64,000 nt of DNA from Roseateles sp. GTDB lineage: Bacteria > Pseudomonadota > Gammaproteobacteria > Burkholderiales > Burkholderiaceae. The translations under genes were made by a program, and so were the position numbers. This document shows positions 34,705 to 43,560 of this stretch, piece after piece (positions within the stretch are counted from its first letter, which is position 1; every line of letters starts with the position of its first letter). The DNA is taken from NCBI GenBank assembly GCA_019232985.1, contig JAFAMW010000013.1, positions 1 through 64,000 of the forward strand, written 5' to 3'. The notes beneath the pieces are model-generated. The model did no database searches and was not told the DNA's origin. It saw only the letters and a program-made list of their open reading frames with translations.

Positions 34705-35649
34705 ATGAACCTGCTCGTCTCGCTCAAATACCTGGTCGCGCTCGACGACCACCGGCATTTCGGCCGCGCGGCGCTCAGCTGCAACGTCACGCAGCCGGCG
34801 CTGTCGAACGCGCTGCGCGCGCTCGAGGGCCATTTCGACACGGCCATCGTCAAGCGCGGCCGCGCGTTCGCGGGCTTCACGGCCGAGGGCGAGCGCATCC
34901 TCGCGAGCGCGCGGCGCATCCTGCACGAGCACGAGCGGCTCCAGCAGGACCTGCACAGCGGCGCGGCGAGCCCGGTCGGCCACCTGACGCTCGGCGCCGT
35001 GCCCACGGCGATCCCGATCGCCGCGCGCTTCGCGGCGATGCTGCAGGCGCGCCATGCGGGCCTGCGCCCGGTCGTGCGCTCGCTGAGCTCGAGCGAGCTC
35101 GAGACCGGCCTCGAGAGCCTCGCGCTCGACCTCGCGCTCGGCTATACCGAGCGCGTCGACGCGGGCCGCCCGCAGCTGCGCGTGATCCCGCAGTACGACG
35201 AGCATTACTTCCTGCTCTCGCGCGGCGCGGCGGGCGGCGCGGGCCTGACGCGCGGCGCGCCGCTCGACTGGGCCGAGGCCGGCGCGCTGCCGCTGTGCCT
35301 GCTCAGCGCCGAGATGCACAACCGCACGCTGATGGACCGCGCGCTGCGCGCGGCCTGCGGCCGCGTCGTCGCGCCGGTGATCGAGACCAACTCGATCCTC
35401 ACGCTCGCGCTGAGCGTGCGCGCCGGCGCGGTGCACAGCATCATGCCGGGCGCGCTCGTCGGCACGCTGCGCGGCGACGCCGGGCTCGTCGCGCGGCCGC
35501 TGCGCGCGCCGCAGCTGGTCGTGCCGATCGCGTTCATGGTCCACGCGGGCGCCCAGCCGGCGCGCGCGCTCGAGGCCGCGCTCGCGTTCGCGGCCGACCC
35601 GGCCTGGCAAGAGCAGGTCGCGCGCCATGCCGGTCAGTTGGCCGGTTAG
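34705..35649 (+). CDS. LysR family transcriptional regulator of the formate/oxalate locus
   Basis: 314 residues. An N-terminal winged helix-turn-helix (residues 1-60, HFGRAALSCNVTQPALSNALRALE) is followed by the periplasmic-binding-like effector domain. The sequence style (CNVTQPALS, FDTAIVKRGR) is close to OxyR-type and formate-locus regulators of Burkholderiales. The same LysR-oxlT-fds order recurs in that group, so it likely senses formate, oxalate or a related signal and controls the operon ahead. A 9-bp-arm palindrome with LTTR spacing lies downstream at 35691-35711. Confidence 0.9.
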   Translation: MNLLVSLKYLVALDDHRHFGRAALSCNVTQPALSNALRALEGHFDTAIVKRGRAFAGFTAEGERILASARRILHEHERLQQDLHSGAASPVGHLTLGAVPTAIPIAARFAAMLQARHAGLRPVVRSLSSSELETGLESLALDLALGYTERVDAGRPQLRVIPQYDEHYFLLSRGAAGGAGLTRGAPLDWAEAGALPLCLLSAEMHNRTLMDRALRAACGRVVAPVIETNSILTLALSVRAGAVHSIMPGALVGTLRGDAGLVARPLRAPQLVVPIAFMVHAGAQPARALEAALAFAADPAWQEQVARHAGQLAG

Positions 35650-35690
35650 CGCCCCACCGGGGTTTTGCAGAGGGTCACTAAGGATCACCC

Positions 35691-35711
35691 GCGATTCGCG
35701 GCGCGAATCGC
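35691..35711 (+). promoter_or_regulatory. Palindromic LTTR-type box before the MFS carrier
   Basis: GCGATTCGC (35691-35699) and GCGAATCGC (35703-35711) are perfect inverted repeats around GGC. Within it ATTC-N7-GAAT (35694-35708) fits the 15-bp T-N11-A LysR consensus (T695, A707). It sits 91 bp upstream of the carrier start, where an activator site is expected. Inference: the binding site of the adjacent LysR regulator. Confidence 0.62.
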
Positions 35712-35801
35712 ACCATTCCGGGAAAAAATTTGACCGGCGCGCGGGGCCTCCTCAAACTTGATGACGCGCGGGTACACGCGCCATCCACGAGAGGAGACGT
35801 C

Positions 35802-37442
35802 ATGACAGCAGCAGCAGTAGCAGGGGCGCCCGCCGGCGGCGGCCTGCTCGACAAGGACCGCACGATCGCCGGTCCGGGCTTCAATCGCTGGCTCGTGCCG
35901 CCGGCCGCGCTCGCGATCCACCTGTGCATCGGCATGGCCTACGGCTTCTCGGTGTTCTGGCTGCCGATGAGCAAGCTGCTCGCGGCGAACGGCGCGGCCT
36001 GCACCAAGCTCGGCTTCGTCGACGCGCTGTTCACGTCGGACTGCAACTGGACGGTCGCGCAGGTCAACCATGTCTTCGAGACCTTCATCGCGATGCTCGG
36101 CATCTCGGCCGCGCTGTGGGGCGGCTGGCTCGAGCACGCGGGCCCGCGCAAGGCCGGCTTCATCGCCGCGCTGTGCTGGGGCGGCGGCCTGATCGTCGGC
36201 GGCTTCGGCGTGCACCTGCACCAGCTCTGGCTCGTCTACCTCGGTTGCGGCGTGCTCGGCGGCGTCGGCCAGGGGCTCGGCTACATCACGCCGGTGTCGA
36301 CGCTGATCAAGTGGTTCCCCGACCGCCGCGGCATGGCCACGGGCCTCGCGATCATGGGTTACGGCGGCGGCGCGATGATCGGCGCGCCGATCGCGGTCGC
36401 GCTGATGGGCCGCTTCGCGTCGGACGCGAACCCGCAAGGCGTCGCGCCGACGCTGATGGCGATGGGCGCGCTGTACTTCGTCGCGATGTCGCTCGGCGCG
36501 TTCGGCTTCCGCATCGCGCCGTCGGGATGGACGCCCAAGGGCTGGACCGCGCCGGCGACCGCGCAGGCGCGCGTGACGACGCGCCATGTGCACCTGAGCG
36601 AGGCCTGGAAGACGCCGCAGTTCTGGCTCGTCTGGGGCGTGCTGTGCCTGAACGTGACGGCCGGCATCGGCGTGATCTCGATGGCGAGCCCGATGTTCCA
36701 GGAGGTCTTCGGCGCGAAGCTCGTCGGCGCGGCCGACGCGGGCGCGCTGACGGCCGCGCAGAAGGCCGCGATCGCGGCCGCGGCGGCCGGCCTGGTCGGC
36801 CTGGTCAGCCTGTTCAACAGCCTGGGCCGGATCTTCTGGGCCTCGATGTCCGACAAGCTCGGCCGGCGCAACACCTATTTCGTGTTCTTCATCCTCGGCT
36901 TTTGCCTCTACTGCCTGCTGCCGACGCTCGGCCATATGGGCGTGGCCGGCGCGTTCGTGATCGCGGTCTGCGTGATCCTGACCATGTACGGCGGCGGCTT
37001 CGCGACCGTGCCCGCCTACCTCGCCGACCTGTTCGGCACGCAGATGGTCGGCGCGATCCACGGCCGCCTGCTCACGGCCTGGTCGGTCGCGGGCATCGTC
37101 GGCCCGCTCGTGATCGCCGCGGTGCGCGAGAACCAGCTCGCGTCGGGCGTCGCCAGGACGCTCGTCTACGACAACACGCTGTACCTGATGGCCGGCCTGC
37201 TGTGCGCGGGCCTGGTCTGCAACTTCTTCGTCCACGCGGTCAACGCCAAACACCATATGAGCGACGAGGCGCTCGCGCGCGAACGCCAGATCGGCCACGA
37301 CGCGCCGGCGTCGGGCGACGCGGCCGGGGCCGCGCGCGGCGAATTCGGTGTGATCGGCGTGGTCGCGTGGCTCGCGGTCGGCGTGCCGTTCCTGTGGGGT
37401 TTGTCGACCGCCTTGATGAAGGCGGCGGCGCTGTTCCAGTGA
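35802..37442 (+). CDS. oxlT: Oxalate/formate-type MFS antiporter (OFA family)
   Basis: 546 residues from the ATG at 35802, preceded by GAGAGGAGACG. About 12 transmembrane helices, with a hydrophilic N-terminal tail, IHLCIGMAYGFSVFWLPMSKLL opening the first helix, a long periplasmic loop with two cysteines, and GGGFATVPAYLADLFGTQMVGAIHGRLL typical of OFA carriers. OxlT exchanges oxalate for formate in Oxalobacter; in Burkholderiales formate loci the homologue is annotated likewise. Uptake of formate or oxalate is an inference from context. A 33 bp gap separates it from fdsG. Confidence 0.86.
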   Translation: MTAAAVAGAPAGGGLLDKDRTIAGPGFNRWLVPPAALAIHLCIGMAYGFSVFWLPMSKLLAANGAACTKLGFVDALFTSDCNWTVAQVNHVFETFIAMLGISAALWGGWLEHAGPRKAGFIAALCWGGGLIVGGFGVHLHQLWLVYLGCGVLGGVGQGLGYITPVSTLIKWFPDRRGMATGLAIMGYGGGAMIGAPIAVALMGRFASDANPQGVAPTLMAMGALYFVAMSLGAFGFRIAPSGWTPKGWTAPATAQARVTTRHVHLSEAWKTPQFWLVWGVLCLNVTAGIGVISMASPMFQEVFGAKLVGAADAGALTAAQKAAIAAAAAGLVGLVSLFNSLGRIFWASMSDKLGRRNTYFVFFILGFCLYCLLPTLGHMGVAGAFVIAVCVILTMYGGGFATVPAYLADLFGTQMVGAIHGRLLTAWSVAGIVGPLVIAAVRENQLASGVARTLVYDNTLYLMAGLLCAGLVCNFFVHAVNAKHHMSDEALARERQIGHDAPASGDAAGAARGEFGVIGVVAWLAVGVPFLWGLSTALMKAAALFQ

Positions 37443-37475
37443 GCGAGGGCTTCGGGCAAGTTAAGGTGTTGGACC

Positions 37476-38141
37476 ATGCAAGCAGTCGAGAAACCCGATA
37501 GAGGCGGCGCCGAAGTTCGCCTCGGCTCGCCCGGCGAGCTGCGCGAGAAATTGCGCAGCCTCGTGCCGCCCCCGCTCGCGCCGGCAGTCGCGGCGGCCGT
37601 GAACGCGGCAATCGCGGCCTGGCGCGACGAACCCGGCGGCCTGCTGCCCCTGCTCCACGCGGTCCAGGACGCGCTCGGCTACGTGCCGCCCGAAGCGCTG
37701 CCCGCGATCGCGAAGGCGATGGGCCTGTCGCGCGCCGAAGTCCACGGCGTCGTCAGCTATTACCACCACTTCCGCGACGCGCCGTCCGCGCCGCACCGGC
37801 TCGAGCTGTGCCGCGCCGAGGCCTGCCAGGCGATGGGCGCCGACGCGCTGCTCGCCCACGCCGAGCGCCGCCTCGGCTGCGGCCTGCACGGCCGCAGCGC
37901 CGACGGCCGCGTCGCGCTCGAACCGGTCTACTGCCTGGGCCTGTGCTCGACCGCGCCGAGCGCGCTGCTCGACGGCCAGCCGCAGGGCCGCGTGACGCCC
38001 GAGCGGCTCGACGCGCTGCTCGCGCAGACGCTTGGCGCGAAGGGGGCCGCGGCCGGCCACGCAGCGCCGGGCCGCCCCAGGCAAGTGGCCATCCCCTCGG
38101 GGGATCGGCCGATGTACGCATCGGACGAGGGGCAGACATGA
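37476..38141 (+). CDS. fdsG: NAD-dependent formate dehydrogenase gamma subunit
   Basis: 221 residues, NuoE-like. The [2Fe-2S] ligands are Cys112 and Cys117 (LELCRAEACQAMG) and Cys153 and Cys157 (VYCLGLCST). It passes electrons between the FdsB and FdsA subunits in the cytosolic complex. The domain proper ends near residue 190. The last 30 residues (from about GRPRQVAIPSGD) are encoded by a palindrome-rich stretch that looks like intergenic repeat DNA. The stop overlaps the fdsB start (ATGA). Confidence 0.93.
   Translation: MQAVEKPDRGGAEVRLGSPGELREKLRSLVPPPLAPAVAAAVNAAIAAWRDEPGGLLPLLHAVQDALGYVPPEALPAIAKAMGLSRAEVHGVVSYYHHFRDAPSAPHRLELCRAEACQAMGADALLAHAERRLGCGLHGRSADGRVALEPVYCLGLCSTAPSALLDGQPQGRVTPERLDALLAQTLGAKGAAAGHAAPGRPRQVAIPSGDRPMYASDEGQT
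38053..38135. repeat. Palindrome-rich segment read as the FdsG C-terminal tail
   Basis: ATCCCC-TCG-GGGGAT (38091-38105) and CCGATG-TACG-CATCGG (38109-38124) are two perfect small hairpins in the last 60 bp of fdsG. The layout (GGGCCGCCCCAGGC..., then CCCCTCGGGGG, then a GATG/CATC palindrome, then GAGGGGC) is like dispersed intergenic repeats of Burkholderiales as I recall them; only one copy is present here. Confidence 0.5.
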
Positions 38142-39688
38142 GCGTCGTCATCTACGTGCCGCGCGACGCGGCCGCGCTCGCCGTCGGCGCCGACGCCGTC
38201 GCGGCCGCGATCGAGCGCGAGGCCGCGGCGCGCGGCGTCGCCGTCACGCTCAAGCGCAACGGCTCGCGCGGCATGCTCTGGCTCGAGCCGCTCGTCGAGG
38301 TCGAGACCGCGGCCGGCCGCGTCGCCTACGGGCCGGTCCGGGCCGAGGACGTCGCCGCGCTGTTCGACGCGGGCCTCGCGGCGGGCGCCGGTGCGCACGC
38401 GCTGCACCTCGGTCCGACCGACGCGCTGCCCTGGCTCGCGCGCCAGCAGCGCCTGACTTTCGCGCGCGTCGGCATCACCGACCCGCTGTCCCTGGACGAC
38501 TACCGCGCCCATGGCGGCGGCGCGGGCCTCGCGCGCGCGCTCGCGCTGGCGCCGGCCGAGATCGTCCAGCAGGTGCTCGACTCCGGCCTGCGCGGCCGCG
38601 GCGGCGCGGCCTTCCCGACCGGCATCAAGTGGCGCACCGTGCACGACGCGCCGGCGGCGCAGAAATACATCGTGTGCAACGCCGACGAGGGCGACTCGGG
38701 CAGCTTCTCCGACCGCATGGTCATGGAGGGCGACCCGTTCATGCTGATCGAGGGCATGGTCATCGCGGGCCTCGCGACCGGCGCGACCCGGGGCTATGTC
38801 TATGTGCGCTCCGAATACCCGCACGCGATCGCGGCGCTCGAGGCCGCGATCGCCACGGCGCGCGACGCCGGCTGGCTCGGCCCCGACGTCGGCGGCTCGG
38901 GCCGCGCGTTCGAGCTCGCCGTGCGCAAGGGCGCGGGCTCCTATGTGTGCGGCGAGGAGACCGCGCTGCTCGAGAGCCTCGAAGGCCGCCGCGGCATCGT
39001 GCGCGCGAAGCCGCCGCTGCCCGCGCTCGAGGGCCTGTTCGGCGAGCCGACCGTCGTCAACAACGTGATCACGCTCGCCGCGGTGCCGCTGATCCTCGCG
39101 CGCGGCGCGGCCTTCTACGCGGGCTTCGGCCAGGGCCGCTCGCGCGGGACGCTGCCGATCCAGCTCGCCGGCAATATCCGCCGCGGCGGCCTGATCGAGC
39201 TCGCGTTCGGCGTGACGCTGCGCGAGCTCCTGTTCGACTGGGGCGGCGGCAGCGCGAGCGGGCGCCCGATCAAGGCCGTCCAGGTCGGCGGCCCGCTCGG
39301 CGCCTACGTGCCAGAGTCGCAATGGGACCTGCCGCTCGACTACGAGGCTTACGCCGGCGTCGGCGCCGTGCTCGGCCATGGCGGCATCGTCGTCCACGAC
39401 GACCGCGCCGACATGGCGCGGCTCGCGCGCTACGCGATGGAATTCTGCGCGCTCGAGTCCTGCGGCAAGTGCACGCCCTGCCGGATCGGCTCGACGCGCG
39501 GCGTCGAAGTCATCGACCGGCTGCGCGGCGCGGCCGACGCCGGCGCGCGCGGCAAGCAGGAGGCCCTGCTGCGCGACCTGTGCGCGACCATGGTCGACGG
39601 CTCGCTGTGCGCGATGGGCGGCATGACGCCGTTCCCCGTGCTGTCGGCGCTCGACCACTACCCCAACGATTTTGGTTTGTCGGCTTGA
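38138..39688 (+). CDS. fdsB: NAD-dependent formate dehydrogenase beta subunit
   Basis: 516 residues, NuoF-like. An N-terminal thioredoxin-like [2Fe-2S]-type domain without a full cysteine set fills about 1-110, then the FMN/NADH domain with GLRGRGGAAFPTGIKW and NADEGDSGSF, and the C-terminal [4Fe-4S] motif ESCGKCTPCRIGSTRG near 440. It reduces NAD+ with electrons from formate. The ATG at 38138 overlaps the fdsG stop by 4 bp and fdsA follows 13 bp after the stop. Confidence 0.95.
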   Translation: MSVVIYVPRDAAALAVGADAVAAAIEREAAARGVAVTLKRNGSRGMLWLEPLVEVETAAGRVAYGPVRAEDVAALFDAGLAAGAGAHALHLGPTDALPWLARQQRLTFARVGITDPLSLDDYRAHGGGAGLARALALAPAEIVQQVLDSGLRGRGGAAFPTGIKWRTVHDAPAAQKYIVCNADEGDSGSFSDRMVMEGDPFMLIEGMVIAGLATGATRGYVYVRSEYPHAIAALEAAIATARDAGWLGPDVGGSGRAFELAVRKGAGSYVCGEETALLESLEGRRGIVRAKPPLPALEGLFGEPTVVNNVITLAAVPLILARGAAFYAGFGQGRSRGTLPIQLAGNIRRGGLIELAFGVTLRELLFDWGGGSASGRPIKAVQVGGPLGAYVPESQWDLPLDYEAYAGVGAVLGHGGIVVHDDRADMARLARYAMEFCALESCGKCTPCRIGSTRGVEVIDRLRGAADAGARGKQEALLRDLCATMVDGSLCAMGGMTPFPVLSALDHYPNDFGLSA

Positions 39689-39701
39689 AGGAGTCCACAT
39701 C

Positions 39702-42542
39702 ATGACGACGATCAGCGAACGCGACTACGGCACGCCCGCGCGCCGCAGCGACACCCTGGTCACGCTGGAAATCGACGGCATGACGGTCAGCGTGCCGGTC
39801 GGCACCTCGCTGATGCGCGCGGCCGCCGAGGCCGGCGTGATGGTGCCCAAGCTCTGCGCGACCGACAGCCTCGAGCCCTTCGGCTCGTGCCGCCTGTGCC
39901 TCGTCGAGATCGAGGGCCGCAAGGGCTTCCCGGCCTCGTGCACGACGCCGGCCGCCGCCGGCATGGTCGTGCGCACGCAGAGCGAGCGCCTGCAGCAGCT
40001 GCGCCGCGGCGTGATGGAGCTCTACATCAGCGACCACCCGCTCGACTGCCTGACCTGCTCGGCCAACGGCGACTGCGAGCTCCAGACCCAGGCCGGCGTG
40101 GTCGGCCTGCGCGAGGTGCGCTACGGCATCCGGGAGGGCGCGAACCACCTCGACGCGGTCAAGGACGAGTCCAACCCCTACTTCAGCTACGACCCCGCCA
40201 AGTGCATCGTCTGCAACCGCTGCGTGCGCGCCTGCGAGGAAACGCAAGGCACCTTCGCGCTGACGGTCTCGGGCCGCGGCTTCGACAGCCGCATCGCCGC
40301 GGGCCAGGACGAACCCTTCATGCAGAGCGAATGCGTGTCCTGCGGCGCCTGCGTCCAGGCCTGCCCGACCGCGACGCTGCAGGAGAAGAGCGTCGCCGCG
40401 CGCGGCCTGCCCGAGCACAGCGTGATCACGACCTGCGCCTACTGCGGCGTCGGCTGCTCGTTCAAGGCCGAGATGAAGGGCAGCGAGGTGGTGCGCATGA
40501 CGCCGTGGAAGGACGGCGGCGCGAACGAGGGCCATTCCTGCGTGAAGGGCCGCTTCGCCTGGGGCTACGCGACGCACAAGGACCGCATCACCAGGCCGAT
40601 GATCCGCGCGAAGATCACCGACCCGTGGCGCGAGGTCTCGTGGGACGAGGCGATCGCGCACGCCGCGTCCGAGTTCCGCCGGATCCAGGGCGCCTACGGC
40701 CGCGACAGCATCGGCGGCATCACCTCGTCGCGCTGCACCAACGAGGAGACCTACCTGGTGCAGAAGCTCGTGCGCGCGGCCTTCGGCAACAACAACGTCG
40801 ACACCTGCGCGCGCGTGTGCCACTCGCCGACCGGCTACGGCCTCGGCCAGAGCTACGGCACCTCGGCCGGCACGCAGACCTTCAAGTCCATCGAGCAATG
40901 CGACGTCGTCATGGTGATCGGCGCGAACCCGAGCGACGCGCACCCGGTGTTCGCGTCGCGCATGAAGAAGCGCCTGCGCGAGGGCGCGCGCCTGATCGTG
41001 GTCGACCCGCGCGCGATCGACCTCGTCGACGCGCCGCATGTGCGCGCCGACTACCACCTCGCGCTGCGCCCGGGCACCAACGTCGCGATGATCTCGGCGC
41101 TCGCCCATGTGATCGTGACCGAAGGCCTCGTCGACGCGGCCTACGTGGCCGAGCGCTGCGACGCCAAGTCCTACGCGCAGTGGCGCGAGTTCGTCGCGCG
41201 GCCCGAGAACTCGCCCGAGGCGCTCGCGGCCGAGACCGGCGTGCCGGCCGAACTCGTGCGCGGCGCCGCGCGCCTGTACGCGACCGGCGGCAACGCAGCG
41301 ATCTACTACGGCCTCGGCGTGACCGAGCATGCGCAGGGCTCGACCATGGTCATGGGCATCGCTAACCTCGCGATGTGCACGGGCAACGTCGGCCGCGAGG
41401 GCGTCGGCGTGAACCCGCTGCGCGGCCAGAACAACGTCCAGGGCTCCTGCGACATGGGCTCGTTCCCGCACGAGTTCCCTGGCTACCGCCATGTGTCGGA
41501 CAGCACGGTGCGCGCGAGCTTCGAGGCGCACTGGGGCGTCGAGCTGCAGGCCGAGCCGGGCCTGCGCATCCCGAACATGTTCGAGGCCGCGCTCGCGGGT
41601 TCGTTCAAGGGCCTGTACTGCCAGGGCGAGGACATCGTCCAGTCGGACCCGAACACCCGGCATGTCGCGGCCGCGCTCACGGCGATGGAGTGCATCGTCG
41701 TCCAGGACCTCTTCCTCAACGAGACGGCCAAGTACGCCCATGTGTTCCTGCCGGGCTCGTCCTTCCTCGAGAAGGACGGCACGTTCACGAACGCCGAGCG
41801 CCGCATCTCGCTCGTGCGCCGGGTCATGCCGCCGCTCGGCGGCCTCGCCGACTGGGAGGCCACGTGCCGGCTCTCGCAGGCGCTAGGCTACCCGATGGAC
41901 TACGCCCACCCCAGCGAGATCATGGACGAGATCGCCGCGCTGACGCCGACCTTCAGCGGCGTGAGCTTCGCGCGGCTCGAGCAGCACGGCAGCTTGCAAT
42001 GGCCGTGCAACGACGCCGCGCCGCTGGGCACGCCGATCATGCACGTCGACGGCTTCGTGCGCGGCAAGGGCCGCTTCCTGATCACGCAGTACGTGCCGAG
42101 CACCGAGAAGGTCACCCGCAAGTACCCGCTGCTGCTGACGACGGGGCGCATCCTGTCGCAGTACAACGTCGGCGCGCAGACGCGGCGCACGCCGAACAAC
42201 CAGTGGCACGGCGAGGACGTGCTCGAGATCCACGCCCACGACGCCGAGGAGCGCGGCATCCGCGACGGCGACTGGGTCGGCATCGAGAGCCGCGCCGGCG
42301 ACACCGTGCTGCGCGCGCGCCTGAGCGCGCGCATGCAGCCCGGCGTCGTCTACACGACCTTCCACTTCCCCGAGTCGGGCGCGAACGTGATCACGACCGA
42401 CAACTCCGACTGGGCGACCAACTGCCCCGAGTACAAGGTCACGGCCGTGCAGGTCGCGCGCGTGCTCCAGCCCTCGAGCTGGCAGCAGGCGCACCGGCGC
42501 TTCAGCGAGGAACAGGCGGAGCTGCTCAACCATGGACGCTGA
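39702..42542 (+). CDS. fdsA: NAD-dependent formate dehydrogenase alpha (molybdenum) subunit
   Basis: 946 residues. NuoG-like N-terminus: [2Fe-2S] ligands Cys52, 63, 66 and 80; a His/Cys [4Fe-4S] site in SDHPLDCLTC to Cys125; ferredoxin clusters at Cys168/171/174/178 and 211/214/217/221; then the molybdopterin-type [4Fe-4S] at Cys245/248/252/280. Cys373-His374 in TCARVCHSPTG are the molybdenum ligand and catalytic His, so this is the cysteine, not selenocysteine, form. No in-frame TGA is used. It oxidises formate to CO2 at a bis-MGD cofactor. AGGAG precedes the ATG, and fdsD starts inside its 3' end. Confidence 0.97.
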   Translation: MTTISERDYGTPARRSDTLVTLEIDGMTVSVPVGTSLMRAAAEAGVMVPKLCATDSLEPFGSCRLCLVEIEGRKGFPASCTTPAAAGMVVRTQSERLQQLRRGVMELYISDHPLDCLTCSANGDCELQTQAGVVGLREVRYGIREGANHLDAVKDESNPYFSYDPAKCIVCNRCVRACEETQGTFALTVSGRGFDSRIAAGQDEPFMQSECVSCGACVQACPTATLQEKSVAARGLPEHSVITTCAYCGVGCSFKAEMKGSEVVRMTPWKDGGANEGHSCVKGRFAWGYATHKDRITRPMIRAKITDPWREVSWDEAIAHAASEFRRIQGAYGRDSIGGITSSRCTNEETYLVQKLVRAAFGNNNVDTCARVCHSPTGYGLGQSYGTSAGTQTFKSIEQCDVVMVIGANPSDAHPVFASRMKKRLREGARLIVVDPRAIDLVDAPHVRADYHLALRPGTNVAMISALAHVIVTEGLVDAAYVAERCDAKSYAQWREFVARPENSPEALAAETGVPAELVRGAARLYATGGNAAIYYGLGVTEHAQGSTMVMGIANLAMCTGNVGREGVGVNPLRGQNNVQGSCDMGSFPHEFPGYRHVSDSTVRASFEAHWGVELQAEPGLRIPNMFEAALAGSFKGLYCQGEDIVQSDPNTRHVAAALTAMECIVVQDLFLNETAKYAHVFLPGSSFLEKDGTFTNAERRISLVRRVMPPLGGLADWEATCRLSQALGYPMDYAHPSEIMDEIAALTPTFSGVSFARLEQHGSLQWPCNDAAPLGTPIMHVDGFVRGKGRFLITQYVPSTEKVTRKYPLLLTTGRILSQYNVGAQTRRTPNNQWHGEDVLEIHAHDAEERGIRDGDWVGIESRAGDTVLRARLSARMQPGVVYTTFHFPESGANVITTDNSDWATNCPEYKVTAVQVARVLQPSSWQQAHRRFSEEQAELLNHGR

Positions 42543-42756
42543 GAACCTCGTCAAGATGGCGAACCAGATCGGCGAGTTCTTCGCGAGCTTCCCCGACCGC
42601 GCCGAGGCGCTCGACGGCATCGCCGGCCATCTCCGCAAGTTCTGGGCGCCGAGCATGCGCGCGGCGCTGCTCGCGCGGCTCGACGCGGGCGCCGACATCG
42701 GCCTCAGCGACATCGTCGGCGAGGCCCTGCGCACCCACCGGGAGCGGCTCGCTTGA
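42532..42756 (+). CDS. fdsD: Formate dehydrogenase delta subunit
   Basis: 74 residues, all-helical, with the family hallmark LVKMANQIGEFFASFPD and HLRKFWAPSMRAALLARLD. FdsD is a small subunit of the Fds complex needed for activity or cofactor delivery in Cupriavidus and Rhodobacter. It overlaps fdsA by 11 bp and its stop overlaps the fdhD start (TTGA). Confidence 0.93.
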   Translation: MDAENLVKMANQIGEFFASFPDRAEALDGIAGHLRKFWAPSMRAALLARLDAGADIGLSDIVGEALRTHRERLA

Positions 42757-43535
42757 GCGACGGCGATGAAGCGCAGGGTCTGCGCCGCCTCGAGGTCTCG
42801 CGCCACGGCGTCGCCGCCGAGGACCTCGTCGCCGTCGAGGCGCCGGTCGCGCTCGTGCTCAACGGCATCAGCCACGCGGTGATGCTCGCGACGCCCTGCG
42901 AGCTCGAGGCCTTCGCGCTCGGCTTCGCGCTGTCCGAGGGCCTGCTCGCGTCGCGCGCCGAGTGTTACGGCATCGACGTGGCCGAGGCGGCCGACGGCCG
43001 CTACGAGGTCCGGCTCGAGGTCGCCGCGGCCGCCGAGATGCGCATGAAGGAACGCCGCCGCGCGCTCGCCGGCCGCACCGGCTGCGGGCTGTGCGGCATC
43101 GAGAGCCTGGCCGCGCTCGACCTCGCGCCGGCGCCGCTCGTCGACCCGCGGCCGGTCGACCCGGCCGCGATCGCGCGCGCGCTCGCGCAGCTGCCCGAGC
43201 GGCAGCTGCTGAACCGCCGCAGCGGCGCTCACCACGCGGCGGCCTGGGCCGCGCCCGACGGCGCGCTCGCCGAGGTCATGGAGGACGTCGGCCGCCACAA
43301 CGCGCTCGACAAGCTGCTCGGCGCGCGCCTGCGCGCGGGCGCCGATCTGCGCGACGGCTTCGTGCTGATGACGAGCCGCGCGAGCTCCGAGCTCGTGCTC
43401 AAGACCGTGCGCCTCGGCGTGCCGGGGCTCGCGACGATCTCGGCGCCGACCTCGCTGGCCGTGGACCTCGCGCGCCGCTGCGGCGCCCAGCTCTACGGCT
43501 TCTGCCGCGGCGATGCGGCCGTGCGCTACGCCTGA
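42753..43535 (+). CDS. fdhD: Formate dehydrogenase accessory sulfurtransferase
   Basis: 260 residues from a TTG at 42753 that overlaps the fdsD stop. The sulfur-transfer cysteine pair is in GRTGCGLCGIES and the GDP/Mo-cofactor-binding motifs include MEDVGRHNALDKLLG and LMTSRASSELVLK. It moves sulfur from a cysteine desulfurase to the Mo-bis-MGD cofactor before insertion into FdsA. It closes the operon; the gene beyond is on the other strand and ends 25 bp away. Confidence 0.95.
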   Translation: MSDGDEAQGLRRLEVSRHGVAAEDLVAVEAPVALVLNGISHAVMLATPCELEAFALGFALSEGLLASRAECYGIDVAEAADGRYEVRLEVAAAAEMRMKERRRALAGRTGCGLCGIESLAALDLAPAPLVDPRPVDPAAIARALAQLPERQLLNRRSGAHHAAAWAAPDGALAEVMEDVGRHNALDKLLGARLRAGADLRDGFVLMTSRASSELVLKTVRLGVPGLATISAPTSLAVDLARRCGAQLYGFCRGDAAVRYA

Positions 43536-43560
43536 GGGCGCGCGACGGCCGCCGCGCCGC

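Noticed and set aside
39702..42542. Selenocysteine in the formate dehydrogenase
   Set aside because: The Mo-ligand position is Cys373 (TGC) and there is no in-frame TGA before the stop.
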